DNA from: Phytophthora sp. 'mugwort'
Taxonomy: Eukaryota > Oomycota > Peronosporomycetes > Peronosporales > Peronosporaceae
Direction of reading: 5' to 3'
Assembly: GCA_033558025.1 (NCBI GenBank)
Contig: JAUCEF010000005.1
Span: forward strand, 7,688,001 to 7,752,000
Length of the DNA stretch: 64,000 bases
Shown here: positions 11,536 to 22,746 of the stretch, in pieces
Layout of the letters: every line of letters begins with the position of its first letter
How positions within the stretch are numbered: the stretch's first letter is position 1
Made by a program: the position numbers and the translations under genes
Notes under the pieces: generated by a model
Databases searched by the model: none
The model's input: only the letters and a program-made list of their open reading frames with translations
What the model was told of the DNA's origin: nothing

Positions 11536-11680
11536 TTCGCGCCTGTCTCGGTTAACAATACTTGTACTTGAGTTTTGGCGCGCCTGTCTCGGCTAACAAT
11601 ACTTGTACTTGAGTTTTGGAGAAAACTAGCCGAGACAGGCGCGAAGTCTGGAGAAAAAACTCAAGTACAAGTTATGCATT
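11536..11680. repeat. Nested direct and inverted repeats
   Basis: A block of about 38 bp (CGCCTGTCTCGG[T/C]TAACA, then ATACTTGTACTTGAGTTTTGG) occurs twice in tandem from about 11541 to 11618. Pieces of it follow in inverted orientation: CTAGCCGAGACAGGCGCGAAG and AAAACTCAAGTACAAGTT. This could form stable cruciforms and resembles piled-up terminal inverted repeats. It has no counterpart in copy B of the surrounding repeat. Confidence 0.75.
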
Positions 11681-12710
11681 GGTGGGATTGCCTGCCGGTT
11701 TACCTACTGTCAGCGGCTAACAGCGACCGATCCTTGATATCTACGCCACCTATCCAACGATTGTAGCCGCGCATAGCGGACGGACTGGGGTGCAGTGTGT
11801 TGACCCTCACTCTCCGTCACACAAAAATAATAGCTGCAGGATAGACAGCGAATCTACTTAATAACTTTTTTCATCTATAGACCAAATCATTAGGCCCATA
11901 AGTTAATAAATTCCGACAGAGCACAAGCTCAACGAGTTCCAGCCCGGTCACAGGTTCGAGAGGGCCCCCGCAAGCGCCAGCACAAAGTCTGCTAAAATTG
12001 ATTTCCTTGCTTTGGACTTGTACTCAGTGTGAATGGATATCTGTGACAGAGTCCCACCAAACCACTATACTGACAACACCATGTTCCACCAAATTTGGCG
12101 CGTCAAGGAAAAGATGGGGGAGAGCGTCCACTCCCGCGAATCCGCCACGATACCCAGACCGATAAGGACGATGAAGGCGCGTATTTCATGCTCACAATTA
12201 ATTTGTCTGGATTCGAAGCGAGGGGCGAACGCCAAGCACCGATCGGGTCTCCTGACCAAAACCGTAGATATCCGGTTTTCCGGAAGTACAACTTGAAGGT
12301 GAACACATAATTATCTGGGTCCACCAGACACATACGGCATTCCACTTGTTATGGGAGGTCAGACAAAGTCTTATTATTTGGATTTTACGTAATAGTCATC
12401 CGATCAGTCCTACATGAGACGAGGGGAGGTTTTTTTTGCTTGTGTGGTTTTCATGTGGATTTAAAGTGAGGGGAAGACGCCAAGCGTCGATCTGGTTCTG
12501 CGTCGAGCAGTCGGGTCACCATATATATGCCAGTACAACTAGAAGTAGAGCACATATTGGCTTTATCAGGAGTTCACTACTATGGGGATGCAGACGAAGG
12601 TTCCTTGATGGGAGCTATGCAACGAACAGCAGCTCAGTCAGGCGGGAGGGGCGAGGGGAACAGTTCCCCAAACGGTCGTACTTCCTGCCACAATAAAGTT
12701 AACTTTCCCG

Positions 12711-12731
12711 TGGGCCATCACTGATGGCCCA
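12711..12731. repeat. 21-bp perfect palindrome
   Basis: TGGGCCATCA at 12711-12720, a single C, then TGATGGCCCA at 12722-12731. It lies inside dispersed repeat copy A. Copy B lacks it, having GTGGGCCTCCCAG-type sequence there. Confidence 0.85.
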
Positions 12732-12870
12732 TCAGTATGCTTACCGACATCGCGGGTACCCACTCCTTGCAGAGCCTGGTGCAGGTTTCAAACGCATTAC
12801 AACACTCGGTCTGGATCTATACCAGGCTGGGTAGTTTCCAAATAAATCGTGAGTGTGATGTTCCCGATCG

Positions 12871-15705
12871 ATACAGGTGTGTAGCCCCGCCGGCGCGCAA
12901 AGATTTATGAATTAAAATAGCGCTGGTTTGACCGTTCGGGTAGAACTCGCTCGAGGTCATCTGCCAGCATATTGCGACGGTATATAACATTGGCGTCGGG
13001 CCCGGGAGGCTCGAATATGGGGCCAATTGCTGTCTTCCGCAATTGGCATCCATGCTTCCGCCCTTCATGCTAGGTGTGCTTCATGCTGACAGACAGATTT
13101 TACGCTCGGTGCAGCAAGCGTTCCGATTGCTGCATTGTGTTTATTCGGTGGGAATTATCCTTGCTAGTTATCGGCTTTCCGACCGAAGGCACGGAGAGGC
13201 GCCGGCCTCTGCCTGAGCCATCACGCGTTGCATTACCTGCTTCGCAGTAGGGAAGTATTGTCCAAGGCTAGTTGGCTTGGTCTGGTAGGACAACAAACCC
13301 GCCCAGCTCCTGACAACCGGCCGCAGCAGACATGCGGTATGTTGGAACTATATTTCGTTTACTTACCGTCCCCATGCTAGCCGGGGTGCCTGTGTTCTGC
13401 CTGATTGAATGTGCACTTGAACACATCGACGCTTGACTGGAGGCGCACGCGTGGTCGTCCCCTGCCATTACGCCGTGTGCTGATCGGTAGAGTCGACGTG
13501 CACGATCAGTTGCGTCCCCTGCGCTACTCGCTGCAACTCTCCGCAAGCTTCAAAAGTACACTAGGCGATATTTATCAGTCTGATGGTCATGGAAATTACG
13601 AACGTTTTTATTGCGTTCCACGAAGCCAATATTCATCGGGTGGGCCGGCCGCATGCCACGGGCAGTTTCAGGGGGATTTGCAAGCCCAGCTTCTGTCATG
13701 GCCGAGATCTATAAAGGAGATATGTTCGCCGCTGGACCGCGAATCTCCAGCCTAGCGACGTTGCGGCGCGGCTAGCGAGAACGCGTGCTGAGTGAATGTA
13801 CGCGAGTAATTTTCGACTGCACAGTTGACGCCAGCATCAGTGCAATGCTGCAGTATCCGAGGGAGGCAACAAGGGAGCGGAGGACTACCAAGGTGGTTCT
13901 GCGCGGACTGCAGTCGCGGCAAGAACGGGTGCGCAGTCGTACGCCTTCGCGAGGGTATTGATGGCATGCTAACTGCATTCTGATCTGTGTGCTTCTTCTT
14001 GCTCTGCATCGTCTACGTATGCAATACCGTACGACCCCTGTGGGAATTCATACAGCACACACACTTGCATTGCACTGCGTATGGATGAACAAGACTCGGT
14101 GGTAATGCAGCAAACGCCACCTACACTCAGCGGTGAACCAGAACTCGGTGGCGCACCGGCGCATCAACACTCAACAGGTGATGCAGCAATCACTGCCAGT
14201 ACTCACTGTCGACGCTGGAGGTGGTGAGACGCCCTCTTTCACCCAGGAGCCGCATTGCGTATAGAAGACGAGCGTAAAGTGATTGCAGCAGCAGCAGCTA
14301 ACAACGATAAGCACACAATTAAATGTACCAGCAACGCCGCATTTGCCATAGCTCCACAAGAAGGGGGGCGGCATTGACATATCGCGTGGCAGGAAAGTAC
14401 CCTGCGGCCCAAGCGCCGGATCGGCAGTGACATTCAATGCGCTCCATGGGGGCGGGCAAATAAGAAAGTCGCCGGCTCACTCCCCAGACCAACATCGTGA
14501 CGGGCGTGGCGGAGGAGAGCGCGTCCGAAGAGAGTGAGCTGAAGGCAAATGCAACTGAAGATAACGCAGCCGAAGAGAGAGCCGCGTATGAGGATCTCAT
14601 GGCAACACCGCGAATGCCACAGTCGCTACAGTGACCGACGGCTAGGGGCTGCGCATGGATGCGGTGGCGGTCCGGGGGAGATCGGGAACTGGCGGTGATT
14701 TAAATCATGTGGCGCGCGGGTCTCCGTATGATGGTGAAATACGGGCTTTTTTATATCATGTATGACTCTATTTGACTCTTTGCTATCCAATTAAATACAT
14801 GAACCCATTTCCGCCTTCAAAAGAGTATATTGTTGGTTGCTTTAGTGTATGTCTGCCTACGTGACTCCGGATACAATGGACGGAGTCAGAATATTAATCC
14901 AGGAACTTGTTGCGGGCAATTCTCGGATAATGAGCACGTCGCTGGGCCGGACGTTGTTGACAATTTAAATGTCCCAAAATGGCATGTCGCGTTTGAAGAA
15001 AAGCGTCGGTCTACGTAATATGTCACCTACAAATATCAAATATACCATCTTTCTAACACGTTAATGCTACAACATGTGTGGAAAATTTTGGGAAGTGCTG
15101 AATTCAGTTTTGGGCATCGGTGGGTTAAGTCCGTCCGAGCCATTCATCAGATACGACCGCACACTAAGCCAGTATTCATTTCAACGTTCCCAGCCGAACG
15201 CTTCAAGGCTTACGTGGACCACGGTGGATACGCTTTCTTGTAAAGCGTACCTGCGCGGGAACATGCTCAAGACACTGTAGATACAAGAAGTTTCGCCACA
15301 GATGCGAGGCCAAACTGATTGTGTGTGCGTGTGGTCTTCGATGACATCTGTTAGCCCAACTGCGCCGCATTCAAGGCGGATGTCGTCGATGTGCGCAAAG
15401 AAATGAGCCTTGAGCTCCAGCATAATCAAGTAATTAATCCTAACGCTATATATCTTCAGTTGGGGATAACCTGCAAGGGTGACGAAAACCAATCCTCGAT
15501 GACTAGCGAGTGACGTTTCGCTGACGGGCAGGAGCTCAGTGTGCTTCCTGGGCTCGGCTAAGGTGTTCTCTAGACGCAACTTCACCATAAGAGCCGCTCT
15601 TCAGATAGCAATGCCTGGTATGTGTAACGGGACGAGGTCAACCATTATTTAGCTACACTATTAGCTGTAGGAAGCGTGCTAATAAACTCATAAATTCAAC
15701 TCTGT
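12871..15705. other. Gene-poor repeat-rich region
   Basis: There is no open frame longer than about 135 residues. A minus-strand frame at 15181-15588 (starting MVKLRLENTLAEPRKH) and a plus-strand Ala-rich stretch near 14225-14370 look slightly protein-like, but neither can be assigned. The sequence is GC-richer from 13200 to 14700 and AT-richer after 14750. I see no terminal repeats. Confidence 0.4.
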
Positions 15706-15891
15706 GTTATTTTTAAGTCCGGGGCAAAATGGCCCGGCCTCCTGTGATCCACTCAACGTGGATCGACTGCTGATTGGCTGTAAATAAAATGGGTCTGGCT
15801 CCCCCTTATCAGCCAATCCGGAGGATGTCTGCCTACTTATGTAATATCTAATACCCTACTTAGGTATGTAACAGGATGGCCCGTTACATCA
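15706..15891 (-). repeat. Candidate 3' LTR of gypsy element 1
   Basis: Read on the minus strand, a purine tract at 15892-15915 is followed directly by TGATGTAACGGGCC at 15891, the usual polypurine-tract to LTR junction. TGTAAC/GTTACA words near the start are common in oomycete gypsy LTRs. The far end is set at a CA dinucleotide (complement of TG at 15706), which is a guess. No matching 5' LTR was found to the right, so the LTR pair is incomplete. Confidence 0.45.
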
Positions 15892-15915
15892 CCCCACCCC
15901 ACCCCTCTCTCTCTC
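15892..15915 (-). other. Polypurine tract
   Basis: On the minus strand this is GAGAGAGAGAGGGGTGGGG followed by TGGGG, immediately before the proposed 3' LTR. In gypsy elements such a tract primes plus-strand DNA synthesis. Its position at the downstream end of the minus-strand pol remnant fits. Confidence 0.55.
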
Positions 15916-16989
15916 TTGAAGTTGCGATTCCGTATTGTAAGCGCGTACCGTAGCATACCGTTCCTGCGACGCGCAGTACAGTGGATGCGCCGATACGCGA
16001 ATCTCACTCAGAAGTCACCACACATCATCCCGTTGGAGCGACGATACTGCTCGGCAACCACATTGCCGAACAAGCGTGACGACAATCATGCCAAGACCTC
16101 GCGACACGTTTGAAGTCGACGAATACGCCATACGCCTGGAGCCGGCGACAAGACTGGTCTCGGCTCCTCACGTAATGGATGCCGACCTAAAGCCGTGGCG
16201 GCTGTACAGCCTCGAGGGCGCTGATGAGCCGAAGCCGCTAGATGAGATGAAGGCAGTACTTTCGACGGTACCGCGCAACGAGGAGCAAGGCGACGAGCCA
16301 CGCCTTCTCACACGCCGCCCTGCAACGCTCATGGTGTGCCTTCATCAGGCGCTGGAATGCGGGCGACATGAAGGGGAATTCTTCACATCATGGCTCGAAG
16401 CGCGTGAGATGACATATGGCGAACACTCCATTGGCGACCTGCGGAGTCACGTCTGCAAGATGCCGGCGGACTCGTGGCGCTTGTGCTACGTGCATCTTCG
16501 TGAGGGATGCTTCCATTGCAGCCACGTACGCCGGGCCACCGAGCGGAGTGGGAAGAGCAGGTGCTTTGGTGGCCACTGGCGGGGCATGAGCGGCGTTGAA
16601 TTGGTTGCTACGAGCGATCGCTGCACCAGCTTCGGTAGGCGACGGAACGGCATGGACGTGATAACACACGGCGTAGCACGGCTCGCTGCGAATGCGGCTG
16701 CGCTCACAGCCCACCGCGTCGTGGGCATAGCCATAGCCGCATGACTCTCGACTATTACTATAGCAGGGATGCGTCCGCTCGTCCTCGCGGACGCTCGCGG
16801 GATCGAGAGGCAAGTGCATGTGGCTATCGGACGCGGACCCGACAGCGCAGTCGGAGCCGCAGCCGTTCGCAGATGTTGGAACGAACGTGGGAGGCTCGCG
16901 CACGCGGACAAATGTGTCAGCATGGACTCGATCGGCTCGCGAAGCGAGCAGGTCGGAATTGATATCGTCGTGTTGACTCCAATCTCAGT

Positions 16990-17352
16990 ACAGAAAGCGC
17001 AGTCCTCGCCTTCGGTGTCGTCATCAAGTGCTTGATGACCAAGATCACGTCGTGGATCATAAACCGGACGGCGAGACAGCGCGTCGGCACGAATGTTGTT
17101 CCTGCCGGGCTTGTAGTGGACGACGAAGTTGTATTCGGCGAAAACCGAAAAGCAATGAGCCATGCGTTGCGACAGATGCGGGCTCTTGGTTGCAGTCCGC
17201 AGCGAAGCGTGATCCCTGTAGATTGCGAACATCTGCTCGCCAAGCAGATGCACTCTAAATTTGATTAGAGCGTAGCGCATGGCGAAGAGCGCCTTGTCGT
17301 GAACGGGATAATTCTGCTCAGCCGGTTTCATCTGTCGTGACTGGAAGCTCAC
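16990..17352 (-). pseudogene. Gypsy 1 RNase H domain
   Basis: The frame shows YPVHDKALFAMRYALIKFRV, then a degraded TDH motif (YRDHASLRT) and, at the end, NFVVHYKPGRNNIRADALSR. This is the standard C-terminus of gypsy RNase H ('V-x-Y-x-PG-x-xN-x-xADALSR'). The catalytic Asp of the TDH motif is kept as RDH; ADALSR supplies the last Asp. After it the frame loses similarity where the integrase should begin. Confidence 0.75.
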
Positions 17353-17494
17353 GACACGTTCGCAGCCTCATCGTCAAATTGCATGAGGGCACAACCAATA
17401 GCAATATAGCGAAATCACTGGCGTTCACATACCACATGACAGGGGTTCGATTCGTCCGGAAGCATGAGAATCGGAGCTTCGGACAGGCTCGCCT

Positions 17495-18458
17495 TCACGG
17501 AGTCGAAGGCTTCTGGTGGTCTGAACGCCACAACCATGTGGCGTCTTTCTTGAGCAACAATGACAGCGACTGAATCAAGCCGGCGTAATTTTTCGTGTAT
17601 TTATGAAGGTAGTTCGCGAGGCCCAGCCGCTGACGTAACTCCGTGAGGTTCTTGGGAATTGGCCAAGAGCAGACCGGCGTAGTATTCTCTGTGTCTGCAC
17701 GGACCCGTTCTCGCTGACGTAGCATCCGAGTACTGCAATCTCGGGTGCATAGAAGACACATTTCTTCAGGTTCGCATAGAGCTTGTTCTTGCGGATCAAG
17801 TGAAAGACACTCTTCAGGTGGCCGAGATGAACTTCGAGCGCGCTGAGGTTGCCCTCAGAGCGGCTGTCAATGAGATATCATCAAAGTCGCTCGGTGCGAA
17901 GGCACGGAACGGTCGAAGTACCTGAGTGACCATACGATTGAATGTGGCGGGGCATTCTTGAGTCCCTGCGGCATTACGAGCCACTCCCAGAGCATGCCGT
18001 TGGGGAAGCGGAACGTCATGCTGAAGCATGAGGATCTGATAGAAGCCGTCTGTCAGATCGATCGCACTGAAGATCACGCTACCGGACATCGAGTCAAGCA
18101 CCATGTCCTTCCGCGGGGTTGGTGTTTCTACTGGGATGGTCGCGTCGTTTAATTTGTTGAACGCGTGGACGATGCGCCATCCGCCGGTGGACTTCTTCAC
18201 ACAGAAAGTCGGACTCGAGTGCGTCGAGGAGCTTTCGCGAACGTGGCCGGCTGGGAGACGTCCTTCTAAGAACTCGTCGATCGCGACGATTTGGTCTCGC
18301 GGCAGTGGCCACTGCCGTGTCACGCAATATTTCGTGCCAGGTGCGAGATCAATATCGTGCCGCACGCCGCGGTCGGCCGGAAGCTTCGCCGGAATTTTAT
18401 CCGGGAAGACTCCGCGAACTCGCGGACGACGTCGTACACCAGATTGCCAGAAGAGCAA
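17495..18458 (-). pseudogene. Gypsy 1 reverse transcriptase
   Basis: Two frames carry the RT in order. The first has DIDLAPGTKYCVTRQWPLP, SSPTFCVKKSTGGWRIVHAF, IFSAIDLTDGFYQILM (motif A Asp) and FAPSDFDDIS (the YxDD active-site box, here DFDD). The second, near 17799-17575, has LYANLKKCVFYAPEIAVLG, the thumb region. Frameshifts separate the blocks, so no full-length enzyme can be made. Confidence 0.8.
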
Positions 18459-18883
18459 AGTAATCCCAGGATTGGGCTGCGAAGCGCTCTTCGCGAGCCG
18501 ATTTGAGTTCAGCGCTCTTGGAGCGAGATAAGGTTACCGATCCGTTGACCACATGGAGTTCGTGCATCAGCGGATTTTCGTCGGCGGATCAAGCAAAGTT
18601 GATCGATTTTGCCGGCCTTGAGGTCGTGCAGAAGGTCTTCCAGGATAAGCCCGGAAGCAGGACGATTGACGCGGCGTCGCGAGGAGGAGTCGCGACATCG
18701 ATGGTGCAGCTTCGTTGTGGAAAACCCTCCGTATACTCGAGTACACGGACCATGTCCACTGTTGTTCGCGTCGAGGGTGCGGCGAGGCTTCAGCCGTCGC
18801 TGCGAACGGCGGGATGACTTCGTGCGTCTTGAGCCTCTGCTCGAGACCGATGAACTACTGCCCCTGCCGATATTTCACCCTCC

Positions 18884-19763
18884 TTAGGCGCGGGGAGCCG
18901 CGCCGATATCATGCGGGAGCCTCGAATGCTCGACCGCTTCGTTGTTTTGCGGAAGCCTCGAATGCTCGACCGCCTCGATGTTGTGCGGGAGCCTCGCATG
19001 CTCAACCGCCTCGTCCATCGACACAGCACGCACCATGCAGAGAGGGTCATCGCCATTTCTGTGCAAGGTGTGTGTGGTGGTGGATTTGTCCACGACTCGG
19101 ACATGGGGCCAGTCCGACGGTGCCACCAGCAGGTGCGTGAACACCACACTCACGTCGTAGGTGGTCCGACGCTTCACCGATCGGGCCAGCCAGTCGATCT
19201 GCGGCTGATACCGTGTCAACCACGGTATCCTTAGGATGCAATCGAAGGCGTAATTCATCTCGTACACCAAGAAGTCGTCGGAGCTACGAAAGCCGTCGAA
19301 GGTGTACGGAAGCGAGATCACTCGCCGCGGAACGCGGTGTCGTCTGTGTCGGCCAACTTGATGATGACTCGCCAGTTCCTTGGCGAACCGGAACCGAAGG
19401 CGGCAGCAGCGGCAAGCACGATGCTCGGAAGAAGTTGTTCGAGGCACCGGAGTCGAGGAGCGCGCGGAGTGGACGCCGCGCGCCGGAGAAGTAAAGACTG
19501 AGTATGATCAGTCTCGGGTCGCCGTTCGTGGTAGTGGCATTGAAACATGCGTGATGAGCGGTGGGGCTAGGAGGAGAGGCTGCCACCGGGGGACCCGAAC
19601 CTCCATTCCAGCCAGTAGGGCGCCCCGCACCTACTGGACCTTGTCGTGTTCGGCTGGGCAACCGGGCTTGCAGAGTCATCTCGGGAGACGACTGCATTGA
19701 CCAACCCGGTGCAGGCGCAGGCACACTGCCGCGAAGTGGCCCGGCTCGCCACAGCGGGAGCAA
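18884..19763 (-). pseudogene. Gypsy 1 aspartic protease region
   Basis: The frame at 19763-19284 contains RALLDSGASNNF, the retropepsin active-site motif (D-S-G-A). After a frame change the frame at 19447-18884 contains YAFDCILRIPWLTRYQPQID, the second half of the fold ('D-x-ILG-x-PWL'). Both are normal gypsy features. The frameshift between them disables the protein. Confidence 0.7.
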
Positions 19764-19861
19764 TTCATGACTCCGGGACTACGACTGCCGCGGTTGAACT
19801 GTCGGCCGCGGCCAGTGGGAGCGTCGATTGCGTCGATCTCCATCGGCTCTGGGATCGGCGC

Positions 19862-20616
19862 TTAAGGTGTTGTCGAAGCTACTCGTGAGTACGAAGAGGA
19901 CACCGTATAGTCCTCGCGTAACGCAAGAGCGAACGCTTCTTCCAGGGACTTCGGCTCGGCACGCATTAGTGAGTAGCGTGTCAGGCCCTCGCGCACTCCG
20001 AAGATGAAGACGTGGACTTGCGAAGCCATGTCGATGGATCCGAGACGACGCACGATACTAGGTGTCGTGCCTTCTGATCTTAGTCACGCATCGCGGACCT
20101 GCCTTGCCTTAGCGCAAAGACGTCCTGCGGAGGTTCAAACGCGAGGTTAAGGTCACTAGAGTGGGAAACGAATTAGGCAATGACCAGTTTCCCGAGGGCC
20201 CATTCCTTCGCCTTGCCGGTGAGGCAGGACAGCAATAAGTTGCTTCTTGCTGTGGGCGCTTCAATCAACCTTGAAGCGATCGCGATACCGATCTCGCGGA
20301 ACCAACGGTTCAGAGGGAGTCGATCTTATCCGACACCTGAATACGCCGACGTCTCCATCTTGACGGCGACGTTCCACTAGGTGCAAGACGGAGATGATAC
20401 TTGCCGATTCGCTTCGGCGAGCTCGCGCGCCATAAATTCATGGATAACTTGGCGTTGTCGCTCGGGCGTCGATGAGCTCTCGCCAGGTGACATCATGTTC
20501 CAAAAAGTGAAGGCGATTCCGAAGCTTCGTGTCGGCGGGCAACCGACGGCACTCGTCCAAGATTGGCGCTGGCTCCGTGCTCTACAGAGCGAAGAGTGAA
20601 TTGGTTTCGACTGCAA
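19862..20616 (-). pseudogene. Gypsy 1 Gag remnant
   Basis: Gag-like pieces: FWNMMSPGESSSTPERQRQV near the right end, and MASQVHVFIFGVREGLTRYS followed by AEPKSLEEAFALALREDYTV at 20053-19862. The second matches the retrotransposon-gag motif ('F-x-GL-x-x ... SL-x-EAI-x-LA-x-RE'). The intervening sequence is frameshifted. Confidence 0.6.
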
Positions 20617-20850
20617 GCTCCGGTTTGGTCAGCGACTCCAAGAGCGCAGACAGGCTAATGGCTCGAGCGGCTCCATCGTTCCAGACTGGTTTCCGAGAAA
20701 TCATATATCTGTCACGATGTGGGATGTATCTTCAATCCACTGAAACATCGGTTGAAAGAGTGGTACACGCGCAATCGGCAAATATCTTCGCGCGCATTCG
20801 TGAGGTACCCCTGGAGATCCCGAACTATCTGAGTCGTGACACGGCATCGT

Positions 20851-22009
20851 TTATCCAATCGCTGTTGCACGGCGAGCCCGAGAAACGTCTGGGAGACGCG
20901 GCACCAACTCATTGAGCCGGCGAGCCAAGCGCTGAGAACACGTTTGCTGTTGGAGAATGGTGGTGATCGTGTGGTGGTCGGTGTTTATGTAGAATGGTCG
21001 ATCGATCAAATACACTTTCCACAACCGCATGCAGTGCCGCGAGAAGTTATTCTCGCGTGTTGGGTAAATTACCTCCACACGAGTTAGCTTGCGTCCGCCT
21101 TACGCAATGATCCGTTCACGTCCGTGCTCGACGCGTTGGAACAGGTAGCCCTCGACTGCAAAGTCGGACGCGTCCATGCTAACGTGAAAAGGCAAAGTTA
21201 AATCGGGGTGCGCTAAGATCAGTGGTGGAGTGGCCAACCGCGACTTCAGCTCGAGAAATGCTGCCGTGTGGACTTCATCAAACATGACGCTGTCGTTCTT
21301 GGCCTTGCCTTTGGTCAACGCCGTCAGTGGGACAATCAACGAAGCGAAATCGCGATAAACAGCAGGACGTAGAAACATGTACCCAAGAACGATTGAAGCT
21401 GATGTTTGGTGCGAGGCACCGGCAGATCCTTAATCACTTCGCTCTGGTTGGGTCCATCCGAACGCCATCCGCCCGATGAAGTCGCCGAGACAGGGTATTT
21501 CCGTGGCGCAGAATGTACATTTCGAAAGCTTGATGTAGAAAAATTATAGTCGACGCAACGCTGGAAAACTTGCGCAAGGACAACTAAGCGTTCTTCTTCT
21601 GACGCCGAGGGTGTGAAGACGAAAATATCGTAAAAAAAATAGGTCTGGCAAAAAGCGCGTTGACTTCTGAAGATGGACTGTACCAATCGGTTGAAGCATG
21701 ACGGGCTACTTGACACTCCCATTGACGTGACCAAGTATTCATTCAGGCCATCCGGTGTGGAGAACGTTGTGTAAGGAACCGAGTCGAAGACGCAAATTGG
21801 TAGAATTCCCAAAGGAGGTCCATTGCTGAAAACAGTTTGCCGTTCGCCATTACTAGGTAGATCGCTTCCTTTATGGGGTTGGCTGGAACTAGCATTTTAG
21901 CCTGAACGTATTGACAAAAAGGTACCGTCGTGTCACCGTGGCGTGGTGGAATTGTTCGAGCAGACCAATCGATGTCAGGATTCATCATAGTGATCCAAGG
22001 CATGCCCAA
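20851..22009 (-). pseudogene. Gypsy 2 reverse transcriptase and RNase H
   Basis: Three frames in order. The first has IKEAIYLVMANGKLFSAMDL (motif A). The second has SMGVSSSPSCFNRLVQSIF and TYFFYDIFVFT, where the YxDD box should be: an extra residue and loss of the first Asp break the catalytic centre. The third has LTALTKGKAKN ... FELKSRLATPPLILAHPD-type connection, then RNase H YLIDRPFYINTDHHTITTIL with the TDH motif. Dead by frameshift and active-site loss. Confidence 0.75.
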
Positions 22010-22469
22010 TAAGACATCCCTGAGGTACCTCCATTACGAGAGCTCAGGTGATATATGACGCAAATCCTGGAATGTGGCACGTGAACTTGACCACCTTCCG
22101 CGGGAACCGACGAGGATAGAGACGGGAGGGATGTAGTCCTTCACGACTAAGCCAAGTTTCCACAAGCTGAGGCGCGATAGCATTGAAAGAAAAAGCACCA
22201 CTATCAATAAAAGTGAAATAGCCTGCGACTTAATAGTGGCAGACTGTTCCAAAAAAATAAAGTCCGGACTTCGATCGAGTGTAGACGGGATTATCACGGC
22301 TGTAAACAAAAAGAGCCGGTGATCTCTCTGGTGCGGACGAATCCTAAACCGGGGTAGCTGGCCCCACTAACCGTGTATGGTCAGCACTGTCGGGTTCATG
22401 CTCATCGGGCTGGCGCTCCGCTGAGCTAAATACCTTTTCTTGGAACTTAGTGTTTCCCCGATCGGGACA

Positions 22470-22515
22470 CACTGGCGCAATATGATCTGGCTTACCACAC
22501 CGATGGCACACGATC
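22470..22515 (-). pseudogene. Gypsy 2 Gag zinc knuckle
   Basis: On the minus strand the sequence reads IVCHRCGKPDHIAPVCPD, a canonical C-X2-C-X4-H-X4-C nucleocapsid knuckle that binds the element's RNA. It marks the C-terminal end of Gag and supports the retroelement assignment. Confidence 0.8.
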
Positions 22516-22570
22516 TTCGTCGTGGTGTTAGTTGCCGGGGCTGATGGTGACTTGATTTGCTTCTTGTTGC

Positions 22571-22609
22571 CGGTGGGTGGCGCCGGTGGGTGGCGCCGGT
22601 GGGTGGCGC
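22571..22609. repeat. Three tandem 13-bp units
   Basis: The unit CGGTGGGTGGCGC is repeated three times without change, followed by a partial CGG. It lies in the Gag linker of gypsy 2. Perfect identity in an otherwise decayed element suggests recent replication slippage. Confidence 0.85.
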
Positions 22610-22746
22610 CGGAGGCTTGTCCTCAGACGCTCTCGTAGTGCGGCGTCTTCAAAACGCTGCGCATGCATGATCGCCTCTTGCAGTGTCGATGAAATGGTCT
22701 ACGAGATGTGGCAGCTTGAGTTCGACAGTAAATTTTGCTGCTAAAA

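Larger units (their letters stand above)
11440..12870 (+). repeat. Dispersed repeat family X, copy A
   Basis: The segment from about 11675 to 12870 aligns by eye, with substitutions and small indels, to the reverse complement of about 55850-57110. Shared landmarks in order: GCATTGGTGGGA, TTTACCTACTGTCA, ATTAGG(C/T)CCATAAGT, AACCACTAT then GACAACACCATGT, CGGAAGTACAACTTGAAGGTG (variant in copy B), GCTATGCAACGA-like, CAGAGCCTGG(T/C)GCAGGT and ACAACACTCGGT. A shorter related patch at about 11470-11530 matches copy B in the opposite relative orientation. I see no LTR, transposase or poly(A) tail, so the family is unclassified. Confidence 0.7.
15706..20640 (-). mobile_element. Degraded Ty3/gypsy retrotransposon 1
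   Basis: On the minus strand, from right to left, are Gag (20616-19862), retropepsin (19763-18884), reverse transcriptase (18458-17495), RNase H (17352 to about 16990), then polypurine tract and candidate LTR. The order Gag-PR-RT-RH is that of Ty3/gypsy. Only about 1.1 kb separates RNase H from the polypurine tract, and it contains no integrase zinc finger or catalytic core, so the integrase is mostly deleted or replaced. Many frameshifts make it inactive. The right end abuts the 3' end of gypsy element 2 without a visible 5' LTR. Confidence 0.8.

Noticed and set aside
16076..16744. 222-residue plus-strand frame opposite gypsy 1
   Set aside because: No recognisable domain, lies opposite degraded gypsy sequence, and could be a chance frame in GC-rich DNA. 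Not listed as a gene.
17440..17460. GGGTTCGATTC resembling a tRNA T-arm
   Set aside because: No acceptor, D or anticodon stems around it; it lies in gypsy pol sequence.
22560..22620. Short tandem repeats considered as a CRISPR array
   Set aside because: 13-bp units without spacers in a eukaryotic retroelement; no array geometry anywhere in the window.
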